Shown piece by piece: positions 1 through 12,005 of a DNA stretch of 64,000 nucleotides (positions are counted from its first letter, which is position 1; each line of letters starts with the position of its first letter). The notes beneath the pieces were generated by a model, which had not been told where the DNA came from, did not search any database, and worked only from the letters and a program-made list of their open reading frames with translations. The position numbers were made by a program, and so were the translations under genes. The stretch spans positions 114,586,048-114,650,047 of the forward strand of contig JAZBQD010000030.1 in NCBI GenBank assembly GCA_036583965.1, read 5' to 3'. The DNA comes from Prunella strophiata. Lineage: Eukaryota; Chordata; Aves; Passeriformes; Prunellidae.

Positions 1-741
1 TGGCACCGCGACACGGGCAGAGTGGCACCACGACACGGGCAGAGTGGCACCGCGACACGGGCAGAGTGGCACCGCGACACGGGCAGAGTGGCACCGCGAC
101 ACGGGCTGAGTGGCACCGCGACACGGGCAGAGTGGCACCGTGACACGGGCAGAGTGGCACCGCGACACGGGCTGAGTGGCACCACGACACGGGCAGAGTG
201 GCACCGCGACACGGGCAGAGTGGCACCACGACACGGGCAGAGTGGCACCGCGACACGGGCCGAGTGGCACCACGACACGGGCAGAGTGGCACCACGACAC
301 GGGCAGAGTGGCACCGCGACACGGAACGAGTGACACCGCGACACGGACCCAGTGGCATTGCGACACGGGCGAGTGGCACCGCGACACGGGCAGAGTGGCA
401 CCACGACACGGGCAGAGTGGCACCACGACACGGGCAGAGTGGCAAACCGAGCGACACGGGCAGAGTGGCACCACGACACGGGCAGAGTGGCACCGCGACA
501 CGGGCAGAGTGGCACCGCGACACGGGCAGAGTGGCACCACGACACGGGCAGAGTGGCACCGCGACACGGGCAGAGTGACACCGCGACACAGACCCAGTGG
601 CATTGCGACACGGGCAGAGTGGCACCGAGACACGGGCAGAGTGGCACCACGACACAGGCAAAGTGGCACTGCGACAGGGGCCGCGTGGCACCGCGACACG
701 GGCGAGTGGCACCGTGACACGGGCAGAGTGGCACCGCGCCG
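1..741. repeat. 22-bp GC-rich minisatellite
   Basis: About 33 tandem copies of a 22-bp unit, GTGGCACCGCGACACGGGCA plus GA, with common variants CACCACGAC and CACGGGCT or CACGGGCC, and a few units interrupted or shortened (for example around 352-372 and 443-452). The array enters from beyond the left edge. Open frames run through it in several frames because the unit lacks stops. They are not genes. Confidence 0.97.
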
Positions 742-789
742 GCACCCTGTCGGTAGCCGGCTCTGCCCCCGCTGGAAAGCCCGGTACCG

Positions 790-2552
790 AGGTGACCAGA
801 GCCCGGGATGGAGCTGGGAACTCCCGGTACCGAGGGTCCGGAGCCCCGGGATGGAGCTGGGAACTCCCGGTACCGAGGGTCCGGAGCCCCGGATGGAGCT
901 GGGAACTCCCGGTACCGAGGGTCCAGAGCCCCGGGATGGAGCTGGGAACGCCCGGTACCGAGGGTCCGGAGCCCCGGGATGGCGCTGGGAACTCCCGGTA
1001 CCGAGGGTCCGGAGCCCCGGGATGGAGCTGGGAACTCCCGGTACCGAGGGTCCGGAGCCCCGGGATGGAGCTGGGAACGCCCGGTACCGAGGGTCCGGAG
1101 CCCCGGGATGGAGCTGGGAACGCCCGGTACCGAGGGTCCGGAGCCCCGGGATGGCGCTGGGAACTCCCGGTACCGAGGGACCAGAGCCCCGGGATGGAGC
1201 TGGGAACGCCCGGTACCGAGGGACCGGAGCCCCGGGATGGCGCTGGGAACTCCCGGTACCGAGGGTCCGGAGCCCCGGGATGGAGCTGGGAACTCCCGGT
1301 ACCGAGGGTCCGGAGCCCCGGGATGGAGCTGGGAACGCCCGGTACCGAGGGTCCGGAGCCCCGGGATGGAGCTGGGAACGCCCGGTACCGAGGGTCCGGA
1401 GCCCCGGGATGGAGCTGGGAACGCCCGGTACCGAGGGTCCGGAGCCCCGGGATGGAGCTGGGAACTCCCGGTACCGAGGGTCCGGAGCCCCGGGATGGAG
1501 CTGGGAACTCCCGGTACCGAGGGTCCGGAGCCCCGGGATGGAGCTGGGAACGCCCGGTACCGAGGGTCCGGAGCCCCGGGATGGAGCTGGGAACGCCCGG
1601 TACCGAGGGTCCGGAGCCCCGGGATGGAGCTGGGAACTCCCGGTACCGAGGGTCCGGAGCCCCGGGATGGAGCTGGGAACTCCCGGTACCGAGGGTCCGG
1701 AGCCCCGGGATGGAGCTGGGAACGCCCGGTACCGAGGGTCCGGAGCCCCGGGATGGAGCTGGGAACGCCCGGTACCGAGGGTCCGGAGCCCCGGGATGGA
1801 GCTGGGAACTCCCGGTACCGAGGGTCCGGAGCCCCGGGATGGAGCTGGGAACTCCCGGTACCGAGGGTCCGGAGCCCCGGGATGGAGCTGGGAACTCCCG
1901 GTACCGAGGGTCCGGAGCCCCGGGATGGAGCTGGGAACTCCCGGTACCGAGGGTCCGGAGCCCCGGGATGGAGCTGGGAACTCCCGGTACCGAGGGTCCG
2001 GAGCCCCGGGATGGAGCTGGGAACTCCCGGTACCGAGGGTCCGGAGCCCCGGGATGGAGCTGGGAACTCCCGGTACCGAGGGTCCGGAGCCCCGGGATGG
2101 AGCTGGGAACGCCCGGTACCGAGGGTCCGGAGCCCCGGGATGGCGCTGGGAACTCCCGGTACCGAGGGTCCGGAGCCCCGGGATGGAGCTGGGAACTCCC
2201 GGTACCGAGGGTCCGGAGCCCCGGGATGGAGCTGGGAACTCCCGGTACCGAGGGTCCGGAGCCCCGGGATGGAGCTGGGAACTCCCGGTACCGAGGGTCC
2301 GGAGCCCCGGGATGGAGCTGGGAACTCCCGGTACCGAGGGTCCGGAGCCCCGGGATGGCGCTGGGAACTCCCGGTACCGAGGGTCCGGAGCCCCGGGATG
2401 GAGCTGGGAACTCCCGGTACCGAGGGTCCGGAGCCCCGGGATGGAGCTGGGAACTCCCGGTACCGAGGGTCCGGAGCCCCGGGATGGAGCTGGGAACTCC
2501 CGGTACCGAGGGTCCGGAGCCCCGGGATGGAGCTGGGAACTCCCGGTACCGG
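790..2552. repeat. 43-bp GC-rich minisatellite
   Basis: About 41 tandem copies of a 43-bp unit containing the palindromes CCCGGG and GGTACC (GGATGGAGCTGGGAACTCCC, then GGTACCGAGGGTCCGGAGCC). Copies vary at two main sites: AACTCCC or AACGCCC, and GGAGCT or GGCGCT. As 43 is not a multiple of 3, all three plus frames stay open for hundreds of codons by rotation. No coding function is implied. Confidence 0.97.
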
Positions 2553-2569
2553 CACCGCACCGGGCAGCA

Positions 2570-2616
2570 ACAGGTCCGGGCCGAGCCGAGCCGGGCCGAG
2601 CCGAGCCGGGCCGCTG
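2570..2616. repeat. CCGAG/CCGGG pentamer tract
   Basis: A short run of GCCGAGCCGAGCCGGGCCGA type pentamers directly after the 43-bp array, marking its right edge. Confidence 0.85.
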
Positions 2617-2741
2617 AACCCGGGCTCAGGGACGTGGCACAGCTGAAGGTTTGTTGGGTTTTTTCCTAGGGATAAATAAATATTCCTGGGGTAAGGGAAG
2701 AAGGGATTCCCGGTGGGAAACACGGGGATTTTATTCTCTCC

Positions 2742-2905
2742 TTGGCACAGGGTGCCCAGAGCAGCTGTGGCTGCCCCTGGATCCCTGGCAGTGCCCAAGG
2801 CCAGGCTGGCACTGGGGCTGGAGCAGCCTGGCACAGTGGAAGGTGCTGGGGCTGGAATTGGGGCATCTTTAAGGTCCCTCCCAACCCAAACCACTCAATG
2901 GTTTA
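2742..2905 (+). mobile_element. CR1 LINE 3' fragment
   Basis: Typical avian CR1 tail running from GGTGCCCAGAGCAGCTGTGG to CTTTAAGGTCCCTCCCAACC in plus orientation, 5'-truncated. Confidence 0.9.
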
Positions 2906-4559
2906 ATGAATAACTCAGTGTAAAAACTCCAGTTTTCATGTGGAGGCTTCTAAATCTCCTCGTATCCAGCGTCACAGTTGGACTTGGTGATCTTAAAGGT
3001 CTTTGCAGCCTAAATGATTCCATGAAGAATTTAATTTCCTTCTCCTCTAAACTGCCCGACACCTTTTCCCTCCCCTGTGTCCCCCTGCCGAGCTGGGAGA
3101 GCTGCAGTGACAATCACAGCCCAACGGAAACCTAAATATCTGCTCTCCAAAATACTGATCGTGCACTATTCACTGACAGTACTGAAGCTCAAAAAAAATT
3201 CAGATAATTCTAATTTTTCAAATGGGATCATTTTAAATGAATGCAAAAGACGTGTTACATAAACCCCTGGTCATTTTAGAAAGTAAATTCTATTATTTTT
3301 TGTCTTTCTATGTCACTCAGCAGTTTGCAGGTAGAGAATAGACCAAGATAATGCCAGAAAGGATTTTTAGTTTTAGCAGGACATAAATCAGCATTTTGCT
3401 TTGAACAAACCTTTTAGTGGAAGCTGCCACTTCCAATCCAAATTTCCAAATTCATAATTCTTCAAATTTCCTCTGTTTAATTTACTTTAATTTATATTTT
3501 TAAATTTTCATTCCACCATTCATTTTAAGATGCTTTGCAGCTGATTTACAGCTGTGGGTGTTTCTGTACCTGTTGGGTGTTTAAAATTCTGCAATAGAGA
3601 ATTTCCTGCCAAACTTTAGTTTTCCCTAGAATTCTTTTTTTTTTTTTTTTTTTAAATAAAAGATATTTTATGTTTTTTGAATACCATGGACATTTTTTCC
3701 TGGGAGATAACAGTTAAAGCTTGAAAGTCCCTTTGTTAACGGCTGTTACTCTTTACCTGGAATGCCTTTAAATGATCTCAGTGCAAACCCAAATATTTCC
3801 TCAGACCTCTAGGGAATTCTCCACTCCGGAGTATTTTTGGCTCAGAACCCCTTGAGCTCTTTTGTTTGCGTGAGGCTTTTAGAGGATTGTCCCAAAAAAA
3901 GGTGACACAGAGATTTTCCCAACCCACCTGTTGCCAAAAGACCATCAGAGACTTTGCCTTTTTCCTGGAAAATGGAATTATCCAGGATAAAATGGAGTTC
4001 TACAGGACAATGATGAGATCAAAGCCCCGGTTCCAGACTCCCCGGGGTTTGGATAATCCCAGGATTAAGTAAAAAGTCTGGCTCAGCTTTGGGAGGGAAT
4101 GGTGCTCCTGGGCTGCGGGTCCTGCCCAACCTCCCAGCCAGGAGCACAGGGAGCATCTGGGGTCACAGTTAAAAAAAATTACAATTAATTAATTTTTAAA
4201 TTAAAATTAAAATAATGCAGCAGCTGTGGGAAACCACTGGAGAACGGCCAGTGGGGAGAGGAGGGCAGGGCTGGGCAGTGGAGGGAAAGGCCCTGAAAGG
4301 AAAATTCCCCCATGGAAACTTTATCCCAATTTCCTGGGGAGGGTCCTGGGGAGCCCAGACGCGATGGGAGCCCCGGGCTGGGGGAAGGGGCTGCTCCCTG
4401 CGGGTGCCAGGGAGGGAAAAGGCTCCAATTGCTAAATTGAGGAGGGTTTGGGATGAGTGGGGGGAGCAGGGATCCAGCGAGGAGAAAAAAAAAAGGGGAA
4501 AACCTCCGAGATGCTGTTGGGAAGTGGTGCTGGGCTGAGGCAGAGCACGGGGCTGTGGC
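2906..4559. other. AT-rich 3' flank, no gene seen
   Basis: It holds an old CR1 tail (about 2,975-3,026, GATCTTAAAGGTCTTTGCAG, plus orientation) and a poly(T) run near 3,634-3,652. No coding segment was recognised. Part may belong to the long 3' UTR of ITSN1-L. Confidence 0.6.
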
Positions 4560-4853
4560 TGCTCTGCTCCCTGCTCCTGCCTGGAAAAACATCCCTCTGC
4601 CTGGAGTAAATCCCTCTCCTTCTTGCAGGAACATCCCTCTTGTGCCTGGAAAAACATTCTTCTCCTACCTGCAGGAACATCCCTCTCCTGCCTAGAAAAA
4701 CATTCCTCCTTCTGCCTGCAGGAACATCCTGCTCTTTCCTGCAGGAACATCCCTCTCCTTCCTGCAGGAAAAAATCCCTGTCTTTCCTGGAAAAACATCC
4801 CTGTCCTGCTGCAAGGAACTCCTCTCCTCCGCAGGAACATCCTCCCTGCCTGG
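4560..4853. repeat. Degenerate CAGGAACATCCCTC minisatellite ending at a gap
   Basis: About a dozen diverged copies of a 20-25 bp motif alternating CCTGCAGGAACATCCCTCTC and CTGGAAAAACATCCCT. The array runs into the N gap, so its real length is unknown. Confidence 0.85.
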
Positions 4854-5353
4854 NNNNNNNNNNNNNNNNNNNNNNNNNNNNNNNNNNNNNNNNNNNNNNN
4901 NNNNNNNNNNNNNNNNNNNNNNNNNNNNNNNNNNNNNNNNNNNNNNNNNNNNNNNNNNNNNNNNNNNNNNNNNNNNNNNNNNNNNNNNNNNNNNNNNNNN
5001 NNNNNNNNNNNNNNNNNNNNNNNNNNNNNNNNNNNNNNNNNNNNNNNNNNNNNNNNNNNNNNNNNNNNNNNNNNNNNNNNNNNNNNNNNNNNNNNNNNNN
5101 NNNNNNNNNNNNNNNNNNNNNNNNNNNNNNNNNNNNNNNNNNNNNNNNNNNNNNNNNNNNNNNNNNNNNNNNNNNNNNNNNNNNNNNNNNNNNNNNNNNN
5201 NNNNNNNNNNNNNNNNNNNNNNNNNNNNNNNNNNNNNNNNNNNNNNNNNNNNNNNNNNNNNNNNNNNNNNNNNNNNNNNNNNNNNNNNNNNNNNNNNNNN
5301 NNNNNNNNNNNNNNNNNNNNNNNNNNNNNNNNNNNNNNNNNNNNNNNNNNNNN
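4854..5353. other. Assembly gap (500 N)
   Basis: Exactly 500 unknown bases, a conventional placeholder size. The minisatellite on its left probably caused the break. Confidence 0.99.
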
Positions 5354-5470
5354 GCCAGCACCCTCTGGGCAAGAACCTTTCCCTAAAATCCAACCTGAAT
5401 CCCTCCAGGCCCAGCTCCAGCTGCTCCCTGGGTGCTGTCCCTGTGCCAGGAGCAGAGGTCAGAGCTTGAG
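5354..5470 (-). mobile_element. CR1 LINE fragment
   Basis: It reads CCTCTGGGCAAGAACCTTTC and onward through CCAGCTGCTCCCTGGGTGCT. This is the same CR1 subtype found at 31.6 kb (plus) and 36.1 kb (minus), here in minus orientation and cut by the gap. Confidence 0.75.
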
Positions 5471-6177
5471 GGAGGAGCGACTCATCTGCAGATTTCCTGA
5501 CTCCATCTTCCCTCTTCTCCAGCACTTCCCAGAAATGTGACAACACACAGGTAAACTTTAAAAAGTTATTCTTGCATCATTTGCATTTATTCTTGCATCA
5601 TTCACTTGCACAAGCCCAGTCTCAGCTGTGTCCAGCATTGCACAGCCCCACACCAGCTGTGCCACCACAGCTGGGAACAGCACCAGGCCTGACACAGGGG
5701 GGAACAGTGTAGGGACTCTTGTTTAGTTATACCTTGTCTGTAAATAGAATTGTTTAACCAGGAGTGACTGAGGAAACAAGATATTCACAGCAACTGAAGT
5801 CAGTTAAAATTGCATTATGAGAAACAGTGCTGCCTGATGCATACATGTTACAAGTGCCTTAAAAACCAAAAGGAGCCATCTTCACAGTAGAGATATTTTA
5901 CTGAGAAATAGTTAAATGTGCTGTAAATGAACAATACAAATTAATTGCATTTTCTTGAAAGAAAGGGTAACTTTATCTTCTATTGCCAGATAATTTTTTT
6001 ATAATGACTTCTTAATTTTTAGGATCATACAAATTCTACAGAGAGTAGAATTTTTCTCTGGTTTTCTTAAAAGAGAAAAAGCAAAGGAAACTAATCCATA
6101 CAATTTGTTTGGCAAAAAGCAAAATGTGCACTAAAAAGCCAGGGTGAGATGGGGAAGAGGGAGCAGCACTTCTCAGA
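5471..6177. other. AT-rich flank, nothing recognised
   Basis: A direct repeat of TTATTCTTGCATCATTTGCA type at about 5,567-5,602. No coding or RNA signal was seen. Possibly distal 3' UTR of ITSN1-L. Confidence 0.5.
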
Positions 6178-6395
6178 GGGTGGGCAGGCCCTGGCACAGG
6201 GTGCCCAGAGCAGCTGTGGCTGCCCCTGGATCCCTGGCAGTGCCCAAGGCCAGGCTGGACACTGGGGCTGGGAGCAGCCTGGCACAGGGGAAGGTGTCCC
6301 TGCCATGGCAGGGGTGGGCTCTGAGGTCCCTCCTAACCCATGGGATGGCACTGGGTGGGATTTAGGGTCCCTCCCAAAGCATCCTGTGATTTCCT
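6178..6395 (+). mobile_element. CR1 LINE 3' fragment
   Basis: GTGGGCAGGCCCTGGCACAG through the CATGGCAGGGGTGGGCTCTG block and a duplicated tail with GGTCCCTCC, plus orientation. Confidence 0.9.
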
Positions 6396-7734
6396 GAAGA
6401 GCAGGGCTGGAGACAGGGCCAGGCCCCTGGACCAGCACTGTGGTCCCACACCCAACCTTCTCTTCCTCCTGTGTCCCACCACAGTCCCCTTCCCATGGAG
6501 CAGCTCCTGGAATGGGGATGGATTTCCCTTCCCATCCATCACCCTTCAGACACCCAGCCACCTCTGGGGGATGGAGGGAGGGCAGAGCTCCTGCTGCTCA
6601 CCAAGCTCTGACCTTTCAGCTCTGTCCCTGTTTCTTCTTTCTCCCTCTCTCCTGTGCTCAGGGCAGGGGCAGGAGCTGGACCCAGGAGCTGATGGGGGCC
6701 TGGAGGAAGTCCCAGTTCCCTGTGTTTGCACAGCACTGTCAGATCCCAGGGCTGGTCCCTAAATCCAGGGACAAGGACGCTTTGGCAGCTTTACAGGCAG
6801 CCAAGGAACTGACCCACGGTCACAGCAGAGCCTTTGACAACTCTATCAAGTAATTAGGGCCATTTAACAGACTCTCACTGCAGTTCTTTATTATTTTAAT
6901 GAGATCCTAAATATATCTTCCTACATACAGAAAAATAATTTCCTGAGGACACTCCTTGTTTTAAAAGATTTAAATGAACAAAGAAAACCGGGCGCCTTTA
7001 AACGCTTTTCTGTGAGATTGACTGGATATTTGACAATGACAACAGAGCTGTATTTTCATACTATATGTACAATAATCACATATATTTCTGTAAGCATGTA
7101 CTGAACTCTGGATACAGCAATGTGCACGTAGGACAGCAGTGGAGAGGCTGAACAAAGCAAGGGTAGATGTGGAATGTATGCACAGAGCAAACCCTCAAAG
7201 CAATTTCTCCCGATTCCCAGCTTCTCCCTGTTTCAAGGGCTTTGACTGCTGGATTGGAATGGACTGAGATCTCACTGTGACAAGCAGAGCAGTCTGGAAC
7301 CAGGCACTGCTGTTGGAGTCAGAGTCTGGACTTGTCACATCTCAGGTTTGAGAATGTATGTAAGAAAAAACTCCATTACCCACAATGTTTCCCACCCCAA
7401 TCCTCCTCACACATAGCAAAAAGTGACTGAATTCTTTTTAAAGGGTAAAAAAAACTGTAAAATGAGCATTGAAAAAGTGCCCTCATAAAAACTCATGTTG
7501 AGAAAATACTAAATAATGAAGTGCATCTAGAAAAAAACCTGCTGCAATCACTCAGCTATTTGGCTCAGTGTCAGCTCAGAGCTGGGCTCTGTCTCCCAGG
7601 TGCCCAAGTCCCTTCCCCAGCTCTGAGCAGCCTCTCCCAGATTTCCAGCCCTTCTTTCCATCACCTCTGCCCCAGGCAGGCTCTCAGCATTTCTGAGCCA
7701 AGGCCAGCCTGGGGGTGGTTTTATTTTACAGCAC
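6396..7734. other. Flank with no recognised gene
   Basis: Mixed unique sequence, GC-rich to about 6,780 and AT-rich after it, without splice-bounded coding segments or recognised repeats. Possibly distal 3' UTR of ITSN1-L. Confidence 0.5.
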
Positions 7735-7915
7735 TTCCAAGTGTGTGGCATTGGAGGGGCTGCCCAGGGAGGTTTTTGACACCTGCAGGTGTCCCCTGGA
7801 GGTGGCACTGAGTGCTCTGGGCTGGGGACAAGGTGGGCATGGGGCACAGCTGGCACTCCATGGGCTGGCAGGGCTTTGCCAGCCCCAGGAATTTGGGATT
7901 CTGTGACTCCAGGAA
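7735..7915 (+). mobile_element. CR1 LINE fragment (second subtype)
   Basis: GGTGGCACTGAGTGCTCTGG through GGCTGGCAGGGCTTTGCCAG, plus orientation. The same subtype lies at 28.64-28.99 kb (minus), 33.1 kb (plus) and at the right window edge (minus). Confidence 0.8.
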
Positions 7916-8244
7916 GCAGAGTTCTGTCTGGGAAGCCAGCAGTGCTGATGTGCCACCGAGCCCCAAGGTCAGTGACACTGTCACCAGGGCATGGACACAG
8001 CACACAGCCTGTCCTCCATGCACAGGGACAGGATGAGCTTCCCCTTTAGCACTGGGCTGGTTATGAGGGATTCATTGGATATCTGTGAGCCAAACTCCAG
8101 CCTTTCCTCATCAATGTTTGAGTAACCCCTGCTGGCACTGGCAGGAGTGTGCATCCAGGGGGAGTGTGACATGCCAAGTGATGGGGCTGGGAAGGTGCTC
8201 GTTCTGTCACAATTCCCCAAAAAGGGACAATCCTACAGGCTGCT

Positions 8245-8392
8245 ACAGCACTTCCCTGGCAGTGCCCACAGTTGGATGGGGCTTGGAGCAGCCTGGGACA
8301 GTGGGAGGTGTCCCTGCCACGGCAGGGGTGGCACTGGGTGGGCTTTAAGGTCCCTCCAACCCAAACCATTCTAGGATTCTCTGATGTCCCTG
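8245..8392 (+). mobile_element. CR1 LINE 3' fragment
   Basis: Ends with the complete tail GGTCCCTCCAACCCAAACCA followed by TTCTAGGATTCTC, plus orientation. Confidence 0.9.
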
Positions 8393-10084
8393 ACAAGGGT
8401 TTCAGTCTGAGAGGGGCCCCTGAGTGAAGGGTCCCCCACTTGCAGCACCAAATGAGCCTCAGGCAGGTGCAGCTCCTTGGGGCTCCCTCCAAAACCCTGC
8501 CCAAGGTTCCTGCATTCCAGCCACGAGATTCTTTTGTCCTGTTGGCTGGTTCAGCTGACATTGTAATTGCTGCTGGTGAAATGACACTATTAACAAACAA
8601 AGTGATGCTACTTTTGTAATACTGAAATGAATGTTCACCCTGTTGGCAGCACTGAGTAAAATTAGGACAGCAATAAAAGGTTAGACAATGACATTTAATG
8701 GTACTCCAGTAATAGATTTTATCACTTTTTTTATCCTACCACAACAATGTGTATTTTCATATACATTATATTTAATAAAATGTATTGATATGGAATTAGG
8801 AAAGCAGGGGTTTAGTACTATTTACATATTTTAATTGAAACAATTTTCTTAACAACATTGAAAAATAGAAACTTAAAGTTCTCTTAATCGTGTTTTCAGC
8901 CAGTTAGTGGTAAACAAATGCATGCCTAGGAAGTCACACTCCCTCTAAAATGTGGTCAGTTGAAAGTTTCTAACTAAAGTGTGTATCTCTGTTTTGTTTC
9001 AAAAAATACATAAGTATGTCTGTCATTTCTGATACAAAATTCTACACTATCTTCAATAAATAAATAATAAAGCGATTCTGAAAAGTATGAAATGTAAACT
9101 TTGTCGTCCCTCCAACATACATTTTTTTCCTTCCCATTGCTTGAAACATTACAGTGGTCTTTTAGGAAATTATAATACACAGACACTTCCCAGCACAGTT
9201 TACACTTATTACCATACTGATCTACCTACCTGTTATGGATATATCCTAATTTCCTAATGGAAACCAATAAGACTTGGAGTGCTAGAGAACACCGCCGACA
9301 CAGGAGAGGTGGGAACCAGTACTGAAAGGACATGCAAGGAACACCAAAACCTAACAACAGCTTCACGAGAACGTTCACATGCGAATGACACGGGCTGGCA
9401 CCTCCCATCCGGAATGAAGTCCTTACAAAAATACCAGTGGATGCGTGGCAGGGCATGAACAAAAGGAATCCAAGCAGAACAAAGAGAAATTTGACTCTCA
9501 GGGATCTTTTGTCCCCCGAGTCCAGACTCAGCAGGGCACTCCCACGTGTGCCTGAGGGAAAGCAGACATCGGTGCCCGCCTGGAGCCGGGAGCTTTGCCA
9601 AACAGGGACGTGGGCCTGGACGTTGTTATCCATGGAGTGAAGCGGATGGAGAGCCCCGGCACTCCCCGATGGCTTTGGGCTCCCCACCCTGCAGCACCAC
9701 CACGAGCTCTCTGCTGACATAGCTCTCTGCTGACATAGCTCTCTGCCCACCTGGGCACCACACACTGCTGTGCACACCAGGCCCTGCGGGCTGGATCTTC
9801 ACTTCCTGAGCTGGAGCCACGATTGTTTCTTCCTTGCCCACTGCAGGTGAGGCTCAGCCTGGGGGCAGCAGCAGGGAAGGAGTACCCGGCAGGTACACAC
9901 GACACCAGCAGGGCTCTGTGCCTCACCCTTGGCTTCCTGCCCCAGCACTTCCAGTCCTGGGGACAACTTCCAAAGGGGCCGAGGGCTGGACTCTTCTGGA
10001 GTGCAATTCATCTCTGTGCAGAAGGCCTGGACAGCTTTTCTTTTCAGGGGCAACACGAGTCATGAAGTGGTATGTTAATAGAAT
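8393..10084. other. Probable distal 3' UTR or 3' flank of ITSN1
   Basis: AT-rich from 8.6 to 9.25 kb, then mixed. A 16-bp motif AGCTCTCTGCTGACAT is repeated 2.5 times at about 9,706-9,748. No coding segment was recognised. UTR status is inferred from the long mammalian transcript. Confidence 0.45.
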
Positions 10085-10629
10085 CTTCTCTGTTTATAGA
10101 TATAGACTATTTATTTTCTAAGTCTTTTCAGTACCATCATGAAGATCTTCCAAGATCTTCTTGCTGCAAAACTGCTCCTTCCATTCACTCACATTTACAC
10201 ACCACTCTGCTAGGCAATAGGCACAGAACTCCTGAAGGGGAAAAACCCTCAGAAAGCCTCCAAAACACACCCACACTGCCTCCTCCACAGGAATTAAAGA
10301 GCAGGGCAGCTGGAGCAAGCACAGCCACCCATGTGTTTTGCCAGCCATCCCCACTGCAGCACAAGGAACAACAGGGTTGTTTCACCAGCCCAGGAAACCA
10401 ACGCCAAGTTCCACACAGAGAGATTGAGGGAGATCTCCTCACTAAATTGGGATTCATGTGTTCAGTGAGAATTATCAAGGCACAAAGATGCTCCTGTTTG
10501 CTTTGATAACCCTCTGACGTGTGAAGGGCGAGCAGTAGTTTCATGCCACACCAGCAAGGACTCGGTGACAGCTGCTGCAGACACCTCCTGCAGTGAACTC
10601 TGGCTGAATTCTGCCATTGGCCCCTCTCC
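10085..10629 (-). other. ITSN1: ITSN1 long-isoform 3' UTR (proximal part)
   Basis: Sequence directly after the long-form stop. A minus-strand AATAAA at 10,110-10,115 would end a short 3' UTR here. The mammalian long transcript is known to run to roughly 15 kb because of a very long 3' UTR, so the UTR may well continue through much of 2.9-10.1 kb. The end point is inferred, not seen. Confidence 0.5.
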
Positions 10630-10778
10630 CTAAGGCTCATCAAACAGCTGCAGGTCCAGGCGCACCACGATCTCTCCCGTGGGGACTTCGTGCAGAAGGA
10701 GACACTTTGTAACTGGTCCCTTGGAACCCTGATCCTTCTTGATGTCTGCCACACGGATCTCTGTCCTGCCCAAAAAGT
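10630..10778 (-). CDS. ITSN1: ITSN1 long-form last coding exon: end of C2 domain and stop
   Basis: The acceptor TTTCCAG at 10,779-10,780 leads into a split Asp, then [40 protein letters not shown] and DLQLFDEP, with a TGA stop at 10,630-10,632. FLGRTEIRV and the C-terminal strand VVRLDLQLF close the C2 sandwich. The C-terminus is the same as the mammalian long form as I recall it. The mRNA continues into a 3' UTR to the left. Confidence 0.96.
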
Positions 10779-11261
10779 CTGGAAAGCAAAAACACAGCCT
10801 GCTCAGGAAAGGGAAACCAGAGCCTGCAGAAGGACCTGAACTTCCACCCACACACAGCAAAAGAGAAAACCAGCCTTCAGCCCTACTCTAGTTGTTGCAC
10901 TTAAAGAGGGACAAAGGCTGCCAAGCTGCATAGAAGGGCATTTAGCCAGAGCATGTTAAACAGCAGCAGCATTAAAATTAAATGGGCCCATGAATGGAAA
11001 AACCCACTATGGAATTCACAGCAGCCTCGCTTCAGGGACTTCGTGATTTTATGATATGTTAGCCAAAGGCCAAAGTTCTCAGCTAAACCTGAGAGTGAAC
11101 CTGCTGCAGATGACAGAGCCAAGCAGGTCAGCAGCCCAGCAATGAGGTCAATGAGCCAGCACCAGCCCTATCCAAACACTGCCTGACAGATTGTGACTTC
11201 AAAATACACCCTGTGATGCTCCACATGTTCATCCCAGCTTATGAAATAAGAATGAGAGAGG

Positions 11262-11415
11262 CTGTGGAACCCCCACCCCTGGAAGTGATCAAGGCCACTC
11301 TGGATGGGGCTTGGAGCAAGGTGGGACAGTGGAAGGTGTCCCTGCCCATGGAAGGGGTTGGAACTAGATGATCTTTAAGGTCCTTTCCAAGCCAAACTGT
11401 TCCATGATTCTATCA
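11262..11415 (+). mobile_element. CR1 LINE 3' end in intron
   Basis: Diverged CR1 tail with GGAACTAGATGATCTTTAAG and ending TTCCATGATTCTAT, plus orientation, in the intron before the last coding exon. Confidence 0.88.
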
Positions 11416-11831
11416 GGTTTGGAATCCTGGGCTCATTTTTGCTACTGTTCTTGCATATAACAGGAGCTCAAAGACATTTCTCTTCCTCCTGCCTGAACCC
11501 ATCTGTGTGCAAGCAGCATCCAGAGCTTCCTGGAGCCTTAGCAGAATTACAAATCACACTTTAGTTGTTGTCAACTGCAACTGTTGCAGTTGTCAACTGT
11601 TGCCAACAAAGAAAAGGAACTCTCAAAACCCAGAGGGAGCTGCATCCTTTTTGTGCTGATACTGGGTGGAGCAAGGTTGACTCCTCAATATACAAAGAGG
11701 GTCAGATCTGAGGTGTCTTTAAAGATCATCTCCCAGCCCAGCCCATTCCCTCTGATTTCCCTCAGCAGGAATGCTCCCCCTCAAAGAAGAGCTCTGCAGA
11801 TGCCCCAGGCAGTGGCAGCTCCTGTACGCAC

Positions 11832-12005
11832 CATCCGGGGAGAACTGGTCCCGCTCGAACACCGTGATGCACAGCACGTCCTGCTCCAGGTCCTTGATGA
11901 AGAACTGGCAGTTGGAATTCCACTTGGGATTGAGGGTGTCCTGGATGGTCTTGGTGATGTGGCACTGAGAGCCCATGGTCACCTCGCAGTAGGGGTTGCT
12001 CTTTC
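11832..12005 (-). CDS. ITSN1: ITSN1 long-form exon: central C2 domain
   Basis: This 174-nt exon reads [20 protein letters not shown], then [20 protein letters not shown] and [15 protein letters not shown]. It shows the C2 landmarks SNPYC (the DPYV position), TLNPKWN and the strand [12 protein letters not shown]. The acceptor is TTCCCAG at 12,006-12,007 and the donor is GTGCGT at 11,830-11,831. An Asn stands where Ca-binding C2 domains usually have Asp in DPYV, so calcium binding should not be assumed. Confidence 0.96.

Noticed and set aside
176..2669. Long plus-strand open frames (up to about 800 codons) at the left end
   Set aside because: They translate only the 22- and 43-bp tandem repeats, are open in three frames, and have no domain or splice context.
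1..10000. Neighbouring gene ATP5PO, which follows ITSN1 in mammals
   Set aside because: I saw no conserved ATP5PO segment with splice sites on either strand in the left 10 kb; it probably lies beyond the window.
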